Shown: positions 42,337 through 51,454, numbered from the stretch's first letter. The stretch: DNA of 64,000 nucleotides from JABSOG01 sp047617105 (GCA_047617105.1 JBLGCB010000001.1:32624-96623); one strand, 5' to 3'. Notes: generated by a model not told the origin, from the sequence alone. Numbers and translations are program-made.

Positions 42337-43562
42337 GTTGGTTTTAAATACGCCTGTGACTGCATCTCAATCAAACGGCTGGTCGTGCGTTCAAATTCAA
42401 CGCTCACCCGGCCACCGAGGTATAACGCAACAATTTCCACCGTGGCAGATAAATACAACGCCACCTGCTGATCATAAAACTCATCCACCAGCGAGATAAA
42501 ACGCCGGGCTTCATCATCGCTTTTTGACTCTGACACTAACATTCGTTGCCGTTCGATATTCAATTGCGCCAGTTCACTGCCACTAGCGCCACCATGACCA
42601 ATCGAGGCATCTTCGGTGCCCTGGGCAATATTTCTATCGGTCAGGGCACCGCCCATCTGCGGCACATTGGCAATATAAACACAGCTATATTGATTGGCCA
42701 AAGCAATGTAATCATTCTGCGAGCGTGGGCCTTTACATAACGCATCAAACTCAAACCAAATCGCCTTCGTGGTTTTATAAACACAAGGAATTTGCCGATG
42801 CTCAATCAATATGCTGCTATCCGATTCAACATCACCACCAGGCTCAACCCCATTAGCCAAAAAGTGCTGGTGCATTGCCTTCTCGCCATCACTATCATCT
42901 TCAAACATAAAATACGCATTTGACTGGGCTAATGATCGTAAGCGATGGTCAACTAGGCCATCCATTTCAACCACCTGCATATTGGCTTCAATCAAAGCAA
43001 TGGCTGGCAAAAAACGGGGTCTTTGCAGGCCATCTTCATATAAACGGGCGGGTTCAACATTAGAAGTGGCAATAATAATCACGCCCTGTTTAAACAATTG
43101 GTGGATTAAACCTGATAACAACATCGCATCGGCAATGTCAGAGACAAAAAACTCATCGAAGCATAATATTCGACTTTGCTTGGCAATTTCATTGGCGACA
43201 TCAATCAGTGGGTCAGTTTTACCTTGATGCTCAGCGAGGCGACGATGAACGTCTTGCATAAAGCGGTAGAAGTGTACTCTGCGTTTGCTGCCTTTGAAGG
43301 CTGAGTTGTAGCAAGGGTTTTGGTCGAGGCAATGATAAAAAGCATCCATCAGAAAACTCTTACCTCGGCCTACTTTGCCCCATAAATACAGGCTGATCGG
43401 CGGTGATGGCGGTTGACTGGTGATATTTGCTTTGTTTGGGTTTGGGTCTGAGTCTGGCAGCAGATCAAAACTGCGCTGGAGGATTTTAACCACCTCAGCC
43501 TGCACAGGGTCAGGATCAAAGTCTGGTTGTTGTAGGGCTTGTTGGTAGTATTGGGTTATCAA
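42333..43562 (-). CDS. zapE: Cell division AFG1-like ATPase ZapE
   Basis: This protein is 409 residues if started at the TTG at 43562 (LITQYYQQALQQPDFDPDPV), which resembles normal ZapE starts. The frame is open to 43670, but that extension lies in a dispersed repeat (43603-43642). Walker A is LWGKVGRGKSFLMDAFY and Walker B is RILCFDEFFVSDI; sensor region IIIATSNVEP. ZapE interacts with the Z-ring under stress in E. coli. The C-terminus ends at a stop donated by the MITE. Confidence 0.9.
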   Translation of the reverse strand: MITQYYQQALQQPDFDPDPVQAEVVKILQRSFDLLPDSDPNPNKANITSQPPSPPISLYLWGKVGRGKSFLMDAFYHCLDQNPCYNSAFKGSKRRVHFYRFMQDVHRRLAEHQGKTDPLIDVANEIAKQSRILCFDEFFVSDIADAMLLSGLIHQLFKQGVIIIATSNVEPARLYEDGLQRPRFLPAIALIEANMQVVEMDGLVDHRLRSLAQSNAYFMFEDDSDGEKAMHQHFLANGVEPGGDVESDSSILIEHRQIPCVYKTTKAIWFEFDALCKGPRSQNDYIALANQYSCVYIANVPQMGGALTDRNIAQGTEDASIGHGGASGSELAQLNIERQRMLVSESKSDDEARRFISLVDEFYDQQVALYLSATVEIVALYLGGRVSVEFERTTSRLIEMQSQAYLKPT

Positions 43563-43602
43563 TGGGTTTCCACCGTAGAATGGGGGTTTGGTGTTGACTG
43601 GT

Positions 43603-43642
43603 GGGTCACGCGTGGGCACAAAAAACGTGACCACCCTACGGC
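43603..43642. repeat. Dispersed hairpin repeat, copy 1
   Basis: GGGTCACGCGTGGGCACA followed by AACGTGACCACCCTACGGC, about 40 bases with an inner TCACG/CGTGA inverted repeat. The same sequence recurs at 45120-45158. Confidence 0.75.
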
Positions 43643-43710
43643 GGTTTCGTTTCACTATCAAGTTGCCCAAAAGTTTTGGCGTTAATCGTAGGACGGGTTG
43701 ATTCGATCCA

Positions 43711-43740
43711 TAAAAAAACCGCCAAATAGCGGTTTTTTTA
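43711..43740. terminator. Rho-independent terminator after rpoH
   Basis: AAAAAAACCGC-CAAATA-GCGGTTTTTTT forms a short GC stem with A and T runs on either side, so it can work in both directions. It lies 39 bases past the rpoH stop. Confidence 0.85.
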
Positions 43741-43778
43741 GTTCAGAACAGGGATAACTGTTTTAGCTCAAGGCTGTA

Positions 43779-44648
43779 TTAGCTCATCGCCGCCTGCAGT
43801 TTCTTCATCGCGTTCTTTTCTAACTGACGTACACGTTCTGCTGAAACACTGTACTTAGTGGCCAATTCCTGCAACGTGGTTTTACTATTATCATCCAGCC
43901 AACGGGCGGCGATAATATCTTGGCTTCTTTCATCCAAGGTTTTCAGTGCCTTGAATAACTGCTTTGAAGCAAAAGAACTGTGTTGCTCTTTTTCAATCAG
44001 TTCAGCGACATCGCCGGTTTTGTCTTCTAGGTATTGCACCGGAGAAAAGCTGCTCTGGGTGGCACTATCATCGTCATCATCTGACAAATCAAAACCCAAG
44101 TCGATACCGCTCATACGCGATTCCATTTCGACCACGTCTTTTTCTTTGACACCTAAGTTATCAGCAACCAGTTTAACTTCTTCTGCTGAAAACCAACCAA
44201 GACGTTTTTTCGCTTTACGTAGGTTAAAGAATAATTTTCGCTGAGATTTGGTGGTGGCGACTTTGACAATACGCCAGTTGCGCAACACAAACTCATGAAT
44301 TTCAGCTTTGATCCAATGCACCGCAAAGGATACCAAGCGAACGCCAACCTCAGGGTTAAAACGTTTAACGGCTTTCATCAGGCCAAGATTGCCTTCCTGA
44401 ATCAGGTCAGCTTGTGGCAAACCATAACCAGAATAACCTTTGGCAATATGCGCGACAAAACGCAAGTGTGACATAATTAATTTACTGGCAGCACTAAGGT
44501 CGCCGTCATGATAAAGCGCCTCTGCGTACTCTTTCTCTTCTGCCGCTTTCAGCATAGGGATGCTGTTAACTGACGCAATGTAACTCTCTATACTACCGCC
44601 AACCGAAATGGTTAATGCGGTGGATTTAGTCTGAATCGCTGTGCTCAT
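43779..44648 (-). CDS. rpoH: RNA polymerase sigma-32 factor
   Basis: This 289-residue heat-shock sigma factor has region 2 (LIMSHLRFVAHIAKGYSGYG, then LPQADLIQEGNLGLMKAVKR, then VSFAVHWIKAEIHEFVLRNW). The RpoH box follows (QRKLFFNLRKAKKRL). Region 4 is seen in ATKYSVSAERVRQLEKNAMK. GAGGT precedes the ATG. In many relatives rpoH directly follows ftsX; here an EAL-HDOD gene and repeats separate them. Confidence 0.96.
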   Translation of the reverse strand: MSTAIQTKSTALTISVGGSIESYIASVNSIPMLKAAEEKEYAEALYHDGDLSAASKLIMSHLRFVAHIAKGYSGYGLPQADLIQEGNLGLMKAVKRFNPEVGVRLVSFAVHWIKAEIHEFVLRNWRIVKVATTKSQRKLFFNLRKAKKRLGWFSAEEVKLVADNLGVKEKDVVEMESRMSGIDLGFDLSDDDDDSATQSSFSPVQYLEDKTGDVAELIEKEQHSSFASKQLFKALKTLDERSQDIIAARWLDDNSKTTLQELATKYSVSAERVRQLEKNAMKKLQAAMS

Positions 44649-44794
44649 GTTCTACCTCTTTCAAACAAGTGGCTCAAGTTTACCACTGTGCTTCTCAAAA
44701 TTCCATGTCCAAATGAAGACCCCAATAACCCAATGCGCTGATATACTCACCTTTTAAAGACCCGAGGTTAATAAATTTTCATTCAAATTTTTAT

Positions 44795-44935
44795 GTAACT
44801 ATTCAGCGCACTCATCTTTCGCGCCATTACGGCGTTATTTTCGTACTCAAACAGTTACATATGACTTATATGCGCCTATTTTCCGTGCGAAAATGCCTTG
44901 TTCTGAAACGAAATCTAAGCACGCTGAACAGTTAC
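44795..44935 (+). mobile_element. MITE-like repeat, copy C, with perfect 8-bp target duplication
   Basis: 141 bases from GTAACTATTCAGCGCACTC to CACGCTGAACAGTTAC. The outer 27 bases of the two ends are inverted repeats with 21 matches. The element is flanked on both sides by ATTTTTAT (44787-44794 and 44936-44943), a perfect 8-bp duplication, so this copy probably transposed. It has no open frame, so it needs a transposase from elsewhere. Confidence 0.88.
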
Positions 44936-45119
44936 ATTTTTATTAACTTTCTACCACAATTTGTCGGTTAGCTTAGGTGATGCGCTGTCATTAAATCTGT
45001 TTGGTAAAAATAACGACTCTTTTTTACCTTATCTTTTAGCATATTACCAGTATTAATATGTAACGAAGCCTGATCTAGGTCATATTTTACGTTGATCAGA
45101 GGTTTGTCTATGGCGATTA

Positions 45120-45158
45120 GGTCACGCGTGGGCACAAACAGCGTGACCACCCTACGGC
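45120..45158. repeat. Dispersed hairpin repeat, copy 2
   Basis: GGTCACGCGTGGGCACAAAC, then AGCGTGACCACCCTACGGC: same family as 43603-43642. Confidence 0.75.
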
Positions 45159-45267
45159 ATTCCTTAGTTAACCATTCCATTGTTCTGCAATTATTGTTAG
45201 GGTAGACAACTCTAAGCTGAACCCGAGCTAAACCCAAGCCAAGCCCAACCAAACTGAGCAATACCGA

Positions 45268-46491
45268 ATGTACTCTTATGTCGCCAGACAACCGATACTC
45301 GATGCCAAAAAACGGCTTTTCGCTTACGAGTTATTATTTCGTGATGGTAAAAGCAATGCCTTTCCTGATGTGTGTCCAACTGAAGCGACTTCAAAACTGC
45401 TCACCCAAAACCATCTGTTGCTCGGACTCGATGAGTTAACCAATGGTAAACCCGCTTTTATTAATTTTCACGAAGATGCACTGTTATTTGACTTTCCGAC
45501 CTCGTTACCGGCTGCTGATATTTATGTTGAAATCCTCGAAGATGTGCCCATCACACCAGAACTGGTAGAAGCGTGTAAAAAACTGAAGAAATTGGGCTAT
45601 CAACTGGCATTGGATGATCATGATTTTGATCCACGTTGGGATGTATTTTTGCCGTTTGTTGATATGATTAAAGTGGATTTGTTTCAAACCAATATTTTAA
45701 AAATCAATAAGTATTTACGTCGGCTAAAAGAAATCCCCTGTAATCCTAAATTAAAATTACTGGCCGAAAAAGTCGAAACAATTCAAGAATTCGAGCAGCT
45801 CAAACAACTTGGTTTTCAGTATTTTCAAGGTTACTTTTTTGCTCGACCAGAAGTCATCAAGCAAAAAAGTCTCGCACCAAATCAATTGGTGTTAATGGAA
45901 TTGGTATCAGAATGCGCCAAAGTAGATATGAACATCGATAAAATCAGCGAGCTGATTGCCCGAGATGTATCGTTATCTTATAAGCTGCTACGCTTTATTA
46001 ACAGCTCTGCTTTTGCCCGTCAAAAAACCATTGGTTCGTTAAAACACGCACTGATTTATATGGGCAAGCTGGAGTTGAAGAAGTTTATTTCATTGATTTC
46101 ACTGGCCAAATTGAGCGATAACAAAAGCACTGAAGTGGTCACCCAGTCAATTGTCCGGGCCAGATTTTGTGCTCAAATAGCCGATTATCGTAAAGACCCG
46201 GATGATCCGCCAATGGCCTTTTTAACCGGTTTGTTTTCACTGGTGGATGCGCTGTTAGACCTAGAAATGGGCGTAGCAGTCAACAAGTTGCCTGTATGTA
46301 CTGAAATCAAAGTGGCACTGAGCAAGGGTGACGGTGATTTAGCTGAATACCTCAATATGGCGATGGCTTATGAAAAGGGTGAATGGATGATTTTAACCAA
46401 ACTGGCGAAAAAGTTTGAGGTGCCGATGGACAAAATCGGCGATTTTTATCACGATGCCCTGACTTGGGCTAATGGTTTTGAGAACTTGTAG
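45268..46491 (+). CDS. EAL-HDOD signalling protein (YuxH/CdgJ type)
   Basis: This 407-residue protein has an N-terminal EAL-like fold (YVARQPILDAKKRLFAYELL) in which the signature is ELL and several metal ligands are missing, so it probably does not cleave cyclic-di-GMP. The C-terminal HDOD domain spans about 200-390 (ISELIARDVSLSYKLLRFIN). Known members act as signalling scaffolds in motility or biofilm control (CdgJ in Vibrio). It interrupts the usual ftsYEX-rpoH order on the opposite strand. Confidence 0.88.
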   Translation: MYSYVARQPILDAKKRLFAYELLFRDGKSNAFPDVCPTEATSKLLTQNHLLLGLDELTNGKPAFINFHEDALLFDFPTSLPAADIYVEILEDVPITPELVEACKKLKKLGYQLALDDHDFDPRWDVFLPFVDMIKVDLFQTNILKINKYLRRLKEIPCNPKLKLLAEKVETIQEFEQLKQLGFQYFQGYFFARPEVIKQKSLAPNQLVLMELVSECAKVDMNIDKISELIARDVSLSYKLLRFINSSAFARQKTIGSLKHALIYMGKLELKKFISLISLAKLSDNKSTEVVTQSIVRARFCAQIADYRKDPDDPPMAFLTGLFSLVDALLDLEMGVAVNKLPVCTEIKVALSKGDGDLAEYLNMAMAYEKGEWMILTKLAKKFEVPMDKIGDFYHDALTWANGFENL

Positions 46492-46894
46492 ATACCGTAT
46501 ATCCTGTAACCTCTCACCACAGAGATAACCTTTGGTTACAGCGATGGATTTTTATCGGTTTTAAAGGGTCCCATTGCATTGACTTGTATCGGCCTCGTTC
46601 CGTCAACCACCACAGAGTCACAGAGAGCACAGAGGACGCACAGAGAAGAGCAAAAACAGTTAAGTATAAATATTAATTAAAGCTCTGACCATATTGCTTC
46701 ATTTAGGGTAATAAACCCAAGTGCCGGACCACCGAAAATGCTTTTTTCCTCTGCGTTGCCTCTGTGCCCTCTGTGACTCTGTGGTAGTCGCAAAGAACAA
46801 AGCAATCAACCCACCAGAAAACATAAAATCAATAGCAGAGTAATCCAACACCACAACAGGATCCGCACAAATCCTCAGCAGTAAAACTCAAATA
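46492..46894. repeat. Intergenic region with inverted CACAGAG-type repeats
   Basis: Two copies of a CACAGAG-rich repeat face each other. 46605-46652 reads ACCACCACAGAGTCACAGAG; 46703-46803 holds the complement (CTCTGCGTTGCCTCTGTG, then TGACTCTGTGGTAGTCGC) plus flanks shared with the copy at 63903. About 90 bases separate them, so the transcript could fold into a long hairpin. No gene is seen. Confidence 0.75.
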
Positions 46895-47884
46895 TCACAG
46901 CATCTCAGGCTCGATCTGGCTGACATAACGTTTCACCGAAATCATCGAACCACAAAAGCCTAGGCCAATCGCTATTAGCATTAACCAACCAAATTCATTT
47001 AAGGATAACCCCGCCAAGGTAAAGGTCGTTGCATAAGCACTGGCCACCTTGGTAATGGCATCTGCTATCCACCACAAAATGATTTCAACCACCAAATACG
47101 CGACAAACCCACCAAAAAAACCATACCAAATGCCGGTGTACAAAAATGGCCGCTGGATAAACGCCTCAGTGGCCCCAACCAGTTTCATCACTTCGATTTC
47201 TTCACGTTTGTTCATGATCGACAAACGAATGGTATTGCCAATAATCAATAATACCGCCGACAACAATAATACCGCTAAGGTATAAACACTTTCTTCGAGC
47301 AGACGAACAATCGCGTTAAGCCGTTCTAACCATTCAATGTCTAGCTTACCAAGATCGACTTCTCGCTCTTTTTGTAATTTCACCAACAATTGCTGCGCCG
47401 CCGCAGGCTGACTATGGCGGGCAGAAGGGGTGACTAAAATCACCGCAGGCAGCGGGTTTTCGTCTAAGTAATTTAACGCACGACCAAAGCCAGACAACGC
47501 CTTAAATTCTTCCATCGCTTCTTCTTTACTGATGAATTGGGTGCTTTGCACCTCGGGATAGAGGTTCAGGCGGGTAAGTAAGCCCTCACTTTTTTGTTCA
47601 GTGACATTGGATTTAAGGAATAAGGTGATTTGTGACGCACTGTCAAAATTGTTACTGATAGATTGCACATTCTTCACCAGCACATGCAAAATGGTCGGCA
47701 AAGTTAAACTCAGTCCCAACACCGCAATGGTCATAAATGACGACGCTGGGGTGCGCCACAGCGCGCCCAAACTGGCCACTAGTTGACGCAAATTATTGAG
47801 CAGTAATATCGACAACTTTTGGCGGCCGCCGTATTTGAGGTCTTTCGCCCCAGTCGTAGGGCGGTTATCGAATAATAAACTCAT
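46895..47884 (-). CDS. ftsX: Cell division protein FtsX
   Basis: This 329-residue membrane subunit of the FtsEX complex activates periplasmic peptidoglycan hydrolases during division. Four transmembrane segments are visible (FMTIAVLGLSLTLPTILHVL; VYTLAVLLLSAVLLIIGNTI; GIWYGFFGGFVAYLVVEIIL; GWLMLIAIGLGFCGSMISV), with a large periplasmic loop between the first two. Its start overlaps the ftsE stop (TAATG). Confidence 0.95.
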   Translation of the reverse strand: MSLLFDNRPTTGAKDLKYGGRQKLSILLLNNLRQLVASLGALWRTPASSFMTIAVLGLSLTLPTILHVLVKNVQSISNNFDSASQITLFLKSNVTEQKSEGLLTRLNLYPEVQSTQFISKEEAMEEFKALSGFGRALNYLDENPLPAVILVTPSARHSQPAAAQQLLVKLQKEREVDLGKLDIEWLERLNAIVRLLEESVYTLAVLLLSAVLLIIGNTIRLSIMNKREEIEVMKLVGATEAFIQRPFLYTGIWYGFFGGFVAYLVVEIILWWIADAITKVASAYATTFTLAGLSLNEFGWLMLIAIGLGFCGSMISVKRYVSQIEPEML

Positions 47885-48567
47885 TAACCCATACCGCCAC
47901 TGTCATGCAGGCCATCGTTGATTAGGCGCCCTTTCTTTAAAGTTAAGGTGCGATAACGCATTCGGGCAATCAGCCCCAAATCATGAGTCGCAATTAAGAC
48001 GCTAACGCCCATGCGGTTAAAGTCTTCAAATACGCCGAGGATTTCTTTGGATAATTCGGGGTCGAGGTTACCGGTCGGCTCATCAGCCAGTAGAATGGGG
48101 GGTTTGTTCACTACAGCACGCGCAATACCCACCCGCTGTTGCTCACCACCCGATAACATATCCGGGCGACATTTGGCTTTATCGGCCAAACCGACTTTCT
48201 CCAGCGCGACAAATACCCTTTTGCTGATTTCTTTACGGCTATAACCTTCGATAATCATCGAGAAGGCAACATTATCAAACACGGTATGGTCGCGTAATAA
48301 CAGGTGGTTCTGAAAAATCATGCCAATATCACGACGCACGTAAGGCACTTGTTTTTTAGTGATATGATTCAAATCATGTTGATTGATAAACACCGAACCC
48401 GCCGAAGGGCGCTCCATAATGCTGATCATCTTCAGCATGGTGCTTTTGCCCGCGCCAGAGTGGCCGGTTAAAAACGCCATTTCCCCTCGTCTAAGGTGCA
48501 AATTGACTTTTTCTAACGCCACCACACCGCCACGATAGGTTTTACTGACATCTTTAAATTGAATCAC
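47884..48567 (-). CDS. ftsE: Cell division ATP-binding protein FtsE
   Basis: This 227-residue ABC ATPase partners with FtsX. Walker A is GHSGAGKST, the signature is LSGGEQQRVGIARA, and Walker B is ILLADEPTGNLD. It lies 15 bases after ftsY and overlaps ftsX, so ftsY-ftsE-ftsX form an operon. Confidence 0.96.
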   Translation of the reverse strand: MIQFKDVSKTYRGGVVALEKVNLHLRRGEMAFLTGHSGAGKSTMLKMISIMERPSAGSVFINQHDLNHITKKQVPYVRRDIGMIFQNHLLLRDHTVFDNVAFSMIIEGYSRKEISKRVFVALEKVGLADKAKCRPDMLSGGEQQRVGIARAVVNKPPILLADEPTGNLDPELSKEILGVFEDFNRMGVSVLIATHDLGLIARMRYRTLTLKKGRLINDGLHDSGGMG

Positions 48568-48582
48568 CTAAGTTAACCCTTA

Positions 48583-50058
48583 TTAAGCACTTTGTGCTTC
48601 ATCTTCGTCGTGAGTAAACAGCGCTTCGACGAAGTCTTTACTGTTAAACGCACGCAAATCGTCAATGCCTTCGCCCACACCAATATAACGAATTGGGATA
48701 GAGAATTGATCAGCAATCGCAAACACCACACCACCTTTGGCGGTACCATCGAGTTTGCTGATGGTCAGTCCGGTCAGACCTACCGCTTCACTGAACAATT
48801 TCACCTGACTCAGGGCATTTTGCCCGGTACCAGCGTCTAGGGTCAGCATCACTTCATGCGGTGCAGCCGGATCGAGTTTTTTCATGACCCGAACGACTTT
48901 TTTCAACTCGTCCATCAAATGTTCTTTGTTTTGCAAACGACCCGCAGTGTCGGCAATCAGCACGTCAACGTTACGGGCTTTGGCCGCCGCAATGGCATCA
49001 AAAATCACCGATGCACTATCCGCCCCAGTATGCTGAGCAATCACAGATACGTTGTTACGATCGCCCCACACGGTTAACTGCTCAACTGCCGCAGCACGGA
49101 AAGTGTCTCCGGCCGCCAACATCACCGATTTACCCTGCGCCTGAAATTGTTTGGCCATTTTGCCAATGGTGGTGGTTTTACCAACCCCATTCACGCCAAC
49201 CATTAAAATGACATAAGGTCCGTCAGGATTATCTGGCACCAGGGGTTTGTCGACACCAACCAGAATCTCGGTCATTTCTTGCTTTAGTAGGTCGTATAAG
49301 GCTTCACCATCTTTGAGTTGCTGACGATCGGCTTGTTTGGTGAGCGACGCCACCAATTTAAGTGTGGTATCCACGCCCACATCTGCCACCAACAGTTGAG
49401 TTTCGAGATCTTCAAATAATTCATCATCGATTTTTTTGCCGCGAAACAAGCTGACTAAACCACTGCCCAAGTTGACTTTGGTTTTGCTCAGACTTTGTTT
49501 TAAACGGGAGAAGAAACCTGACTTTTCTTTGACCTCAGCACTAGGTTGAGTGCTAGGTTCAATGCCAGGCTTAGCGCTGTCTTGGGCGTTGTCTGCTTCT
49601 TTATCTGCATCAGGTGCTAAAGCAACCTCAGGCACAATTTCAGCGGCTTTTTTAGCTTCAACCTCATCAATAGGCGCTTCTTTTTTAAAACGCGCAAAAA
49701 AGCCTTCTTTGGCTTTGGGTTCTGCAACCTCCGGGACAGGTTCGGGTGCGGGTTCAACCACTGCGGATTGTACTGCGATGACCTCCGGCTCAACGGCCAC
49801 AGGTGTTGGTTCAACGGCCGCAGGTGTTGGTTCAACAATCACAGGTGTTGGTTCAACGGCCACGGGTTCTGATTCAACCACCACGGGCTGTGCTTCAGCC
49901 AGCTGTTCGGTTGCTACTGCTTGATCTGCCAAGCCTGATTTAGCATCAGATTCAACGCCAGATTCAGCTTCTGATTCAGCTTCTGATGCAACTACAGACT
50001 CTACGTCTTGCTTCTTCTTACCTTTGAACCAGGAAAAAAACTTGCCTTTATTAGCCAT
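48583..50058 (-). CDS. ftsY: Signal recognition particle receptor FtsY
   Basis: This 491-residue SRP GTPase receives ribosome-SRP complexes at the inner membrane. The N-terminal acidic A domain is rich in Val-Glu-Pro repeats (VEPTPVIVEPTPAAVEP, about residues 70-90). The NG domain follows from about 180: GVNGVGKTTTIGKMAKQF (G1), DTFRAAAVEQL, DTAGRLQNKEHL (G3) and TKQADRQ helices. It is the first gene of the ftsYEX operon and divergent from rsmD. Confidence 0.96.
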   Translation of the reverse strand: MANKGKFFSWFKGKKKQDVESVVASEAESEAESGVESDAKSGLADQAVATEQLAEAQPVVVESEPVAVEPTPVIVEPTPAAVEPTPVAVEPEVIAVQSAVVEPAPEPVPEVAEPKAKEGFFARFKKEAPIDEVEAKKAAEIVPEVALAPDADKEADNAQDSAKPGIEPSTQPSAEVKEKSGFFSRLKQSLSKTKVNLGSGLVSLFRGKKIDDELFEDLETQLLVADVGVDTTLKLVASLTKQADRQQLKDGEALYDLLKQEMTEILVGVDKPLVPDNPDGPYVILMVGVNGVGKTTTIGKMAKQFQAQGKSVMLAAGDTFRAAAVEQLTVWGDRNNVSVIAQHTGADSASVIFDAIAAAKARNVDVLIADTAGRLQNKEHLMDELKKVVRVMKKLDPAAPHEVMLTLDAGTGQNALSQVKLFSEAVGLTGLTISKLDGTAKGGVVFAIADQFSIPIRYIGVGEGIDDLRAFNSKDFVEALFTHDEDEAQSA

Positions 50059-50173
50059 TTAACGAATAACCACCCTATTGATTTGCTAATATTGCGTCAA
50101 TGAGCGCACATAATAGCATTAACTAGCTTTAATGCTATAACCGAGTAAGTACAAAATAAATACAAGAGAACTA

Positions 50174-50836
50174 ATGAACAAAAAATCGAGTCGTCATCGC
50201 GGTAAATCCTCAACAAGCCGACCTACTAAGCCGGAACACCATAAGCCGCAACACCAGCAAGGCAACGCTGGACACAAGACAGGCTCCATCCGTATTATTG
50301 CGGGCGCACATCGTGGTAGAAAATTGCCAGTTCATGACGTAGCAGGATTAAGGCCCACCACAGACCGGGTCAAAGAGACGGTGTTTAATTGGTTGATGCA
50401 ACAAGTACAAGGCAGCCATTGCCTCGATTGTTTTGCCGGTAGTGGTTCATTAGCCTTCGAAGCACTCTCGCGGGGCGCTAAATCGGTGACTCTGGTTGAA
50501 AAAGATCCGCTGGCCGCCAGCCAAATTGAGCAAAACCTCGCTTTGTTGGCCATTGATAATGCTCAGTTGATTAAAGGGGATTGTTTAGGGTTTCTTGGTA
50601 CGCTCACGCTTGATCAAGCAGGTGGCTTTGATTTGGTATTTATCGACCCACCTTTTCGCCAGAACCTCGCCAATCCGGTCTGCCAATTGCTTGAAGAACG
50701 AAAACTGCTTAACCCGTCAGCTTTGATTTATGTCGAAGTAGAAAATGAACTCAATGATTTTACCCCACCCCCGCAGTGGCAGCTATTAAAGGAGAAGGTT
50801 GCGGGTCAGGTGAGTTTTAGATTGTACCAGCGCTGA
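50174..50836 (+). CDS. rsmD: 16S rRNA (guanine(966)-N(2))-methyltransferase
   Basis: This 220-residue AdoMet-dependent enzyme methylates G966 of 16S rRNA. Motifs are RIIAGAHRGRKLPV, LRPTTDRVKETVFNWL, CLDCFAGSGSLAFEALSRGA (motif I) and FIDPPF (catalytic motif IV). A basic, His/Lys-rich extension of about 38 residues precedes the domain. Divergence from ftsY is the standard arrangement in this class. Confidence 0.95.
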   Translation: MNKKSSRHRGKSSTSRPTKPEHHKPQHQQGNAGHKTGSIRIIAGAHRGRKLPVHDVAGLRPTTDRVKETVFNWLMQQVQGSHCLDCFAGSGSLAFEALSRGAKSVTLVEKDPLAASQIEQNLALLAIDNAQLIKGDCLGFLGTLTLDQAGGFDLVFIDPPFRQNLANPVCQLLEERKLLNPSALIYVEVENELNDFTPPPQWQLLKEKVAGQVSFRLYQR

Positions 50837-50894
50837 AGCATTTGAGGGGGTTAATCTTTGACGGTTGATTGCGCCATTCAACCAATAAGCTACA

Positions 50895-51206
50895 TTATTT
50901 AATGGTAAACATCTGATCAAACTGCATTAACTTAAACAATCTCATAATACGGTCGTTAGCATTGATCAGGCGAATTTCTCTGCCTCCACTTTGTTTATCA
51001 AGCGCTTTTTTCATATGTAATAACATGCCCAGACCCGCACTATCCATATACTCAGCATCAACGAGTTGGACGACCACTAGCTTATCCTTTCCTTCAAGAT
51101 CTTGATAAGTCCGATGAAACTCCTTTAACACATTGGCATCAAACATACCTGTGACGCTAATTTTTAACACACCGCCTTGTTTAATAGAAGTGATCTCACC
51201 GCTCAT
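50895..51206 (-). CDS. STAS domain protein (anti-sigma-factor antagonist-like)
   Basis: This 103-residue single STAS domain has the phosphorylatable serine region DAEYMDSAGLGMLLHMKKAL. Family members switch partners through Ser phosphorylation. It lies between rsmD and a response-regulator/histidine kinase gene on the same strand as the kinase, about 250 bases and one MITE apart, so a joint pathway is possible but not shown. Confidence 0.87.
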   Translation of the reverse strand: MSGEITSIKQGGVLKISVTGMFDANVLKEFHRTYQDLEGKDKLVVVQLVDAEYMDSAGLGMLLHMKKALDKQSGGREIRLINANDRIMRLFKLMQFDQMFTIK

Positions 51207-51311
51207 CGTTATTCCTCGCTGGGTATTTCGTTTAACCTTTTAATAACCATAGCACATGAAATGCCTCTGCACCGAACTTCAACTAAATCGGCGTAAACAA
51301 ACTTACTTGCC

Positions 51312-51454
51312 ATTATACAGCGTGCTTAGATTTCGCTTCAGAATAAGGTACTTCCTCTCTGAAAATAGCCGCACGCAGAACAGGCGCATATAATCCTATG
51401 TAACTGTTTGAGTACGAAAGTAACGCAGTTATGATGTGAAAGATAAGTGCGCTG
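51312..51454 (-). mobile_element. MITE-like repeat, copy D (degenerate)
   Basis: Same orientation as copy B (CAGCGTGCTTAGATTTCGCTTC near 51319, GTGCGCTG near 51447). The centre carries extra bases around 51345-51385 and the right TIR is truncated exactly where the kinase stop codon (51455-51457) begins. It looks like an old copy. Confidence 0.7.

Larger units (their letters stand above)
44649..45267. other. rpoH upstream region with two mobile or dispersed repeats
   Basis: No gene is seen in these 619 bases between the divergent rpoH and EAL-HDOD genes. They contain MITE copy C (44795-44935), the hairpin repeat copy 2 (45120-45158), and presumably the rpoH promoter near 44650-44790. Confidence 0.5.

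Noticed and set aside
43563..43670. N-terminal extension of zapE (MGNLIVKRNRRR...)
   Set aside because: The extension is translated from a dispersed repeat also found at 45120-45158, and ZapE homology begins near the TTG at 43562.
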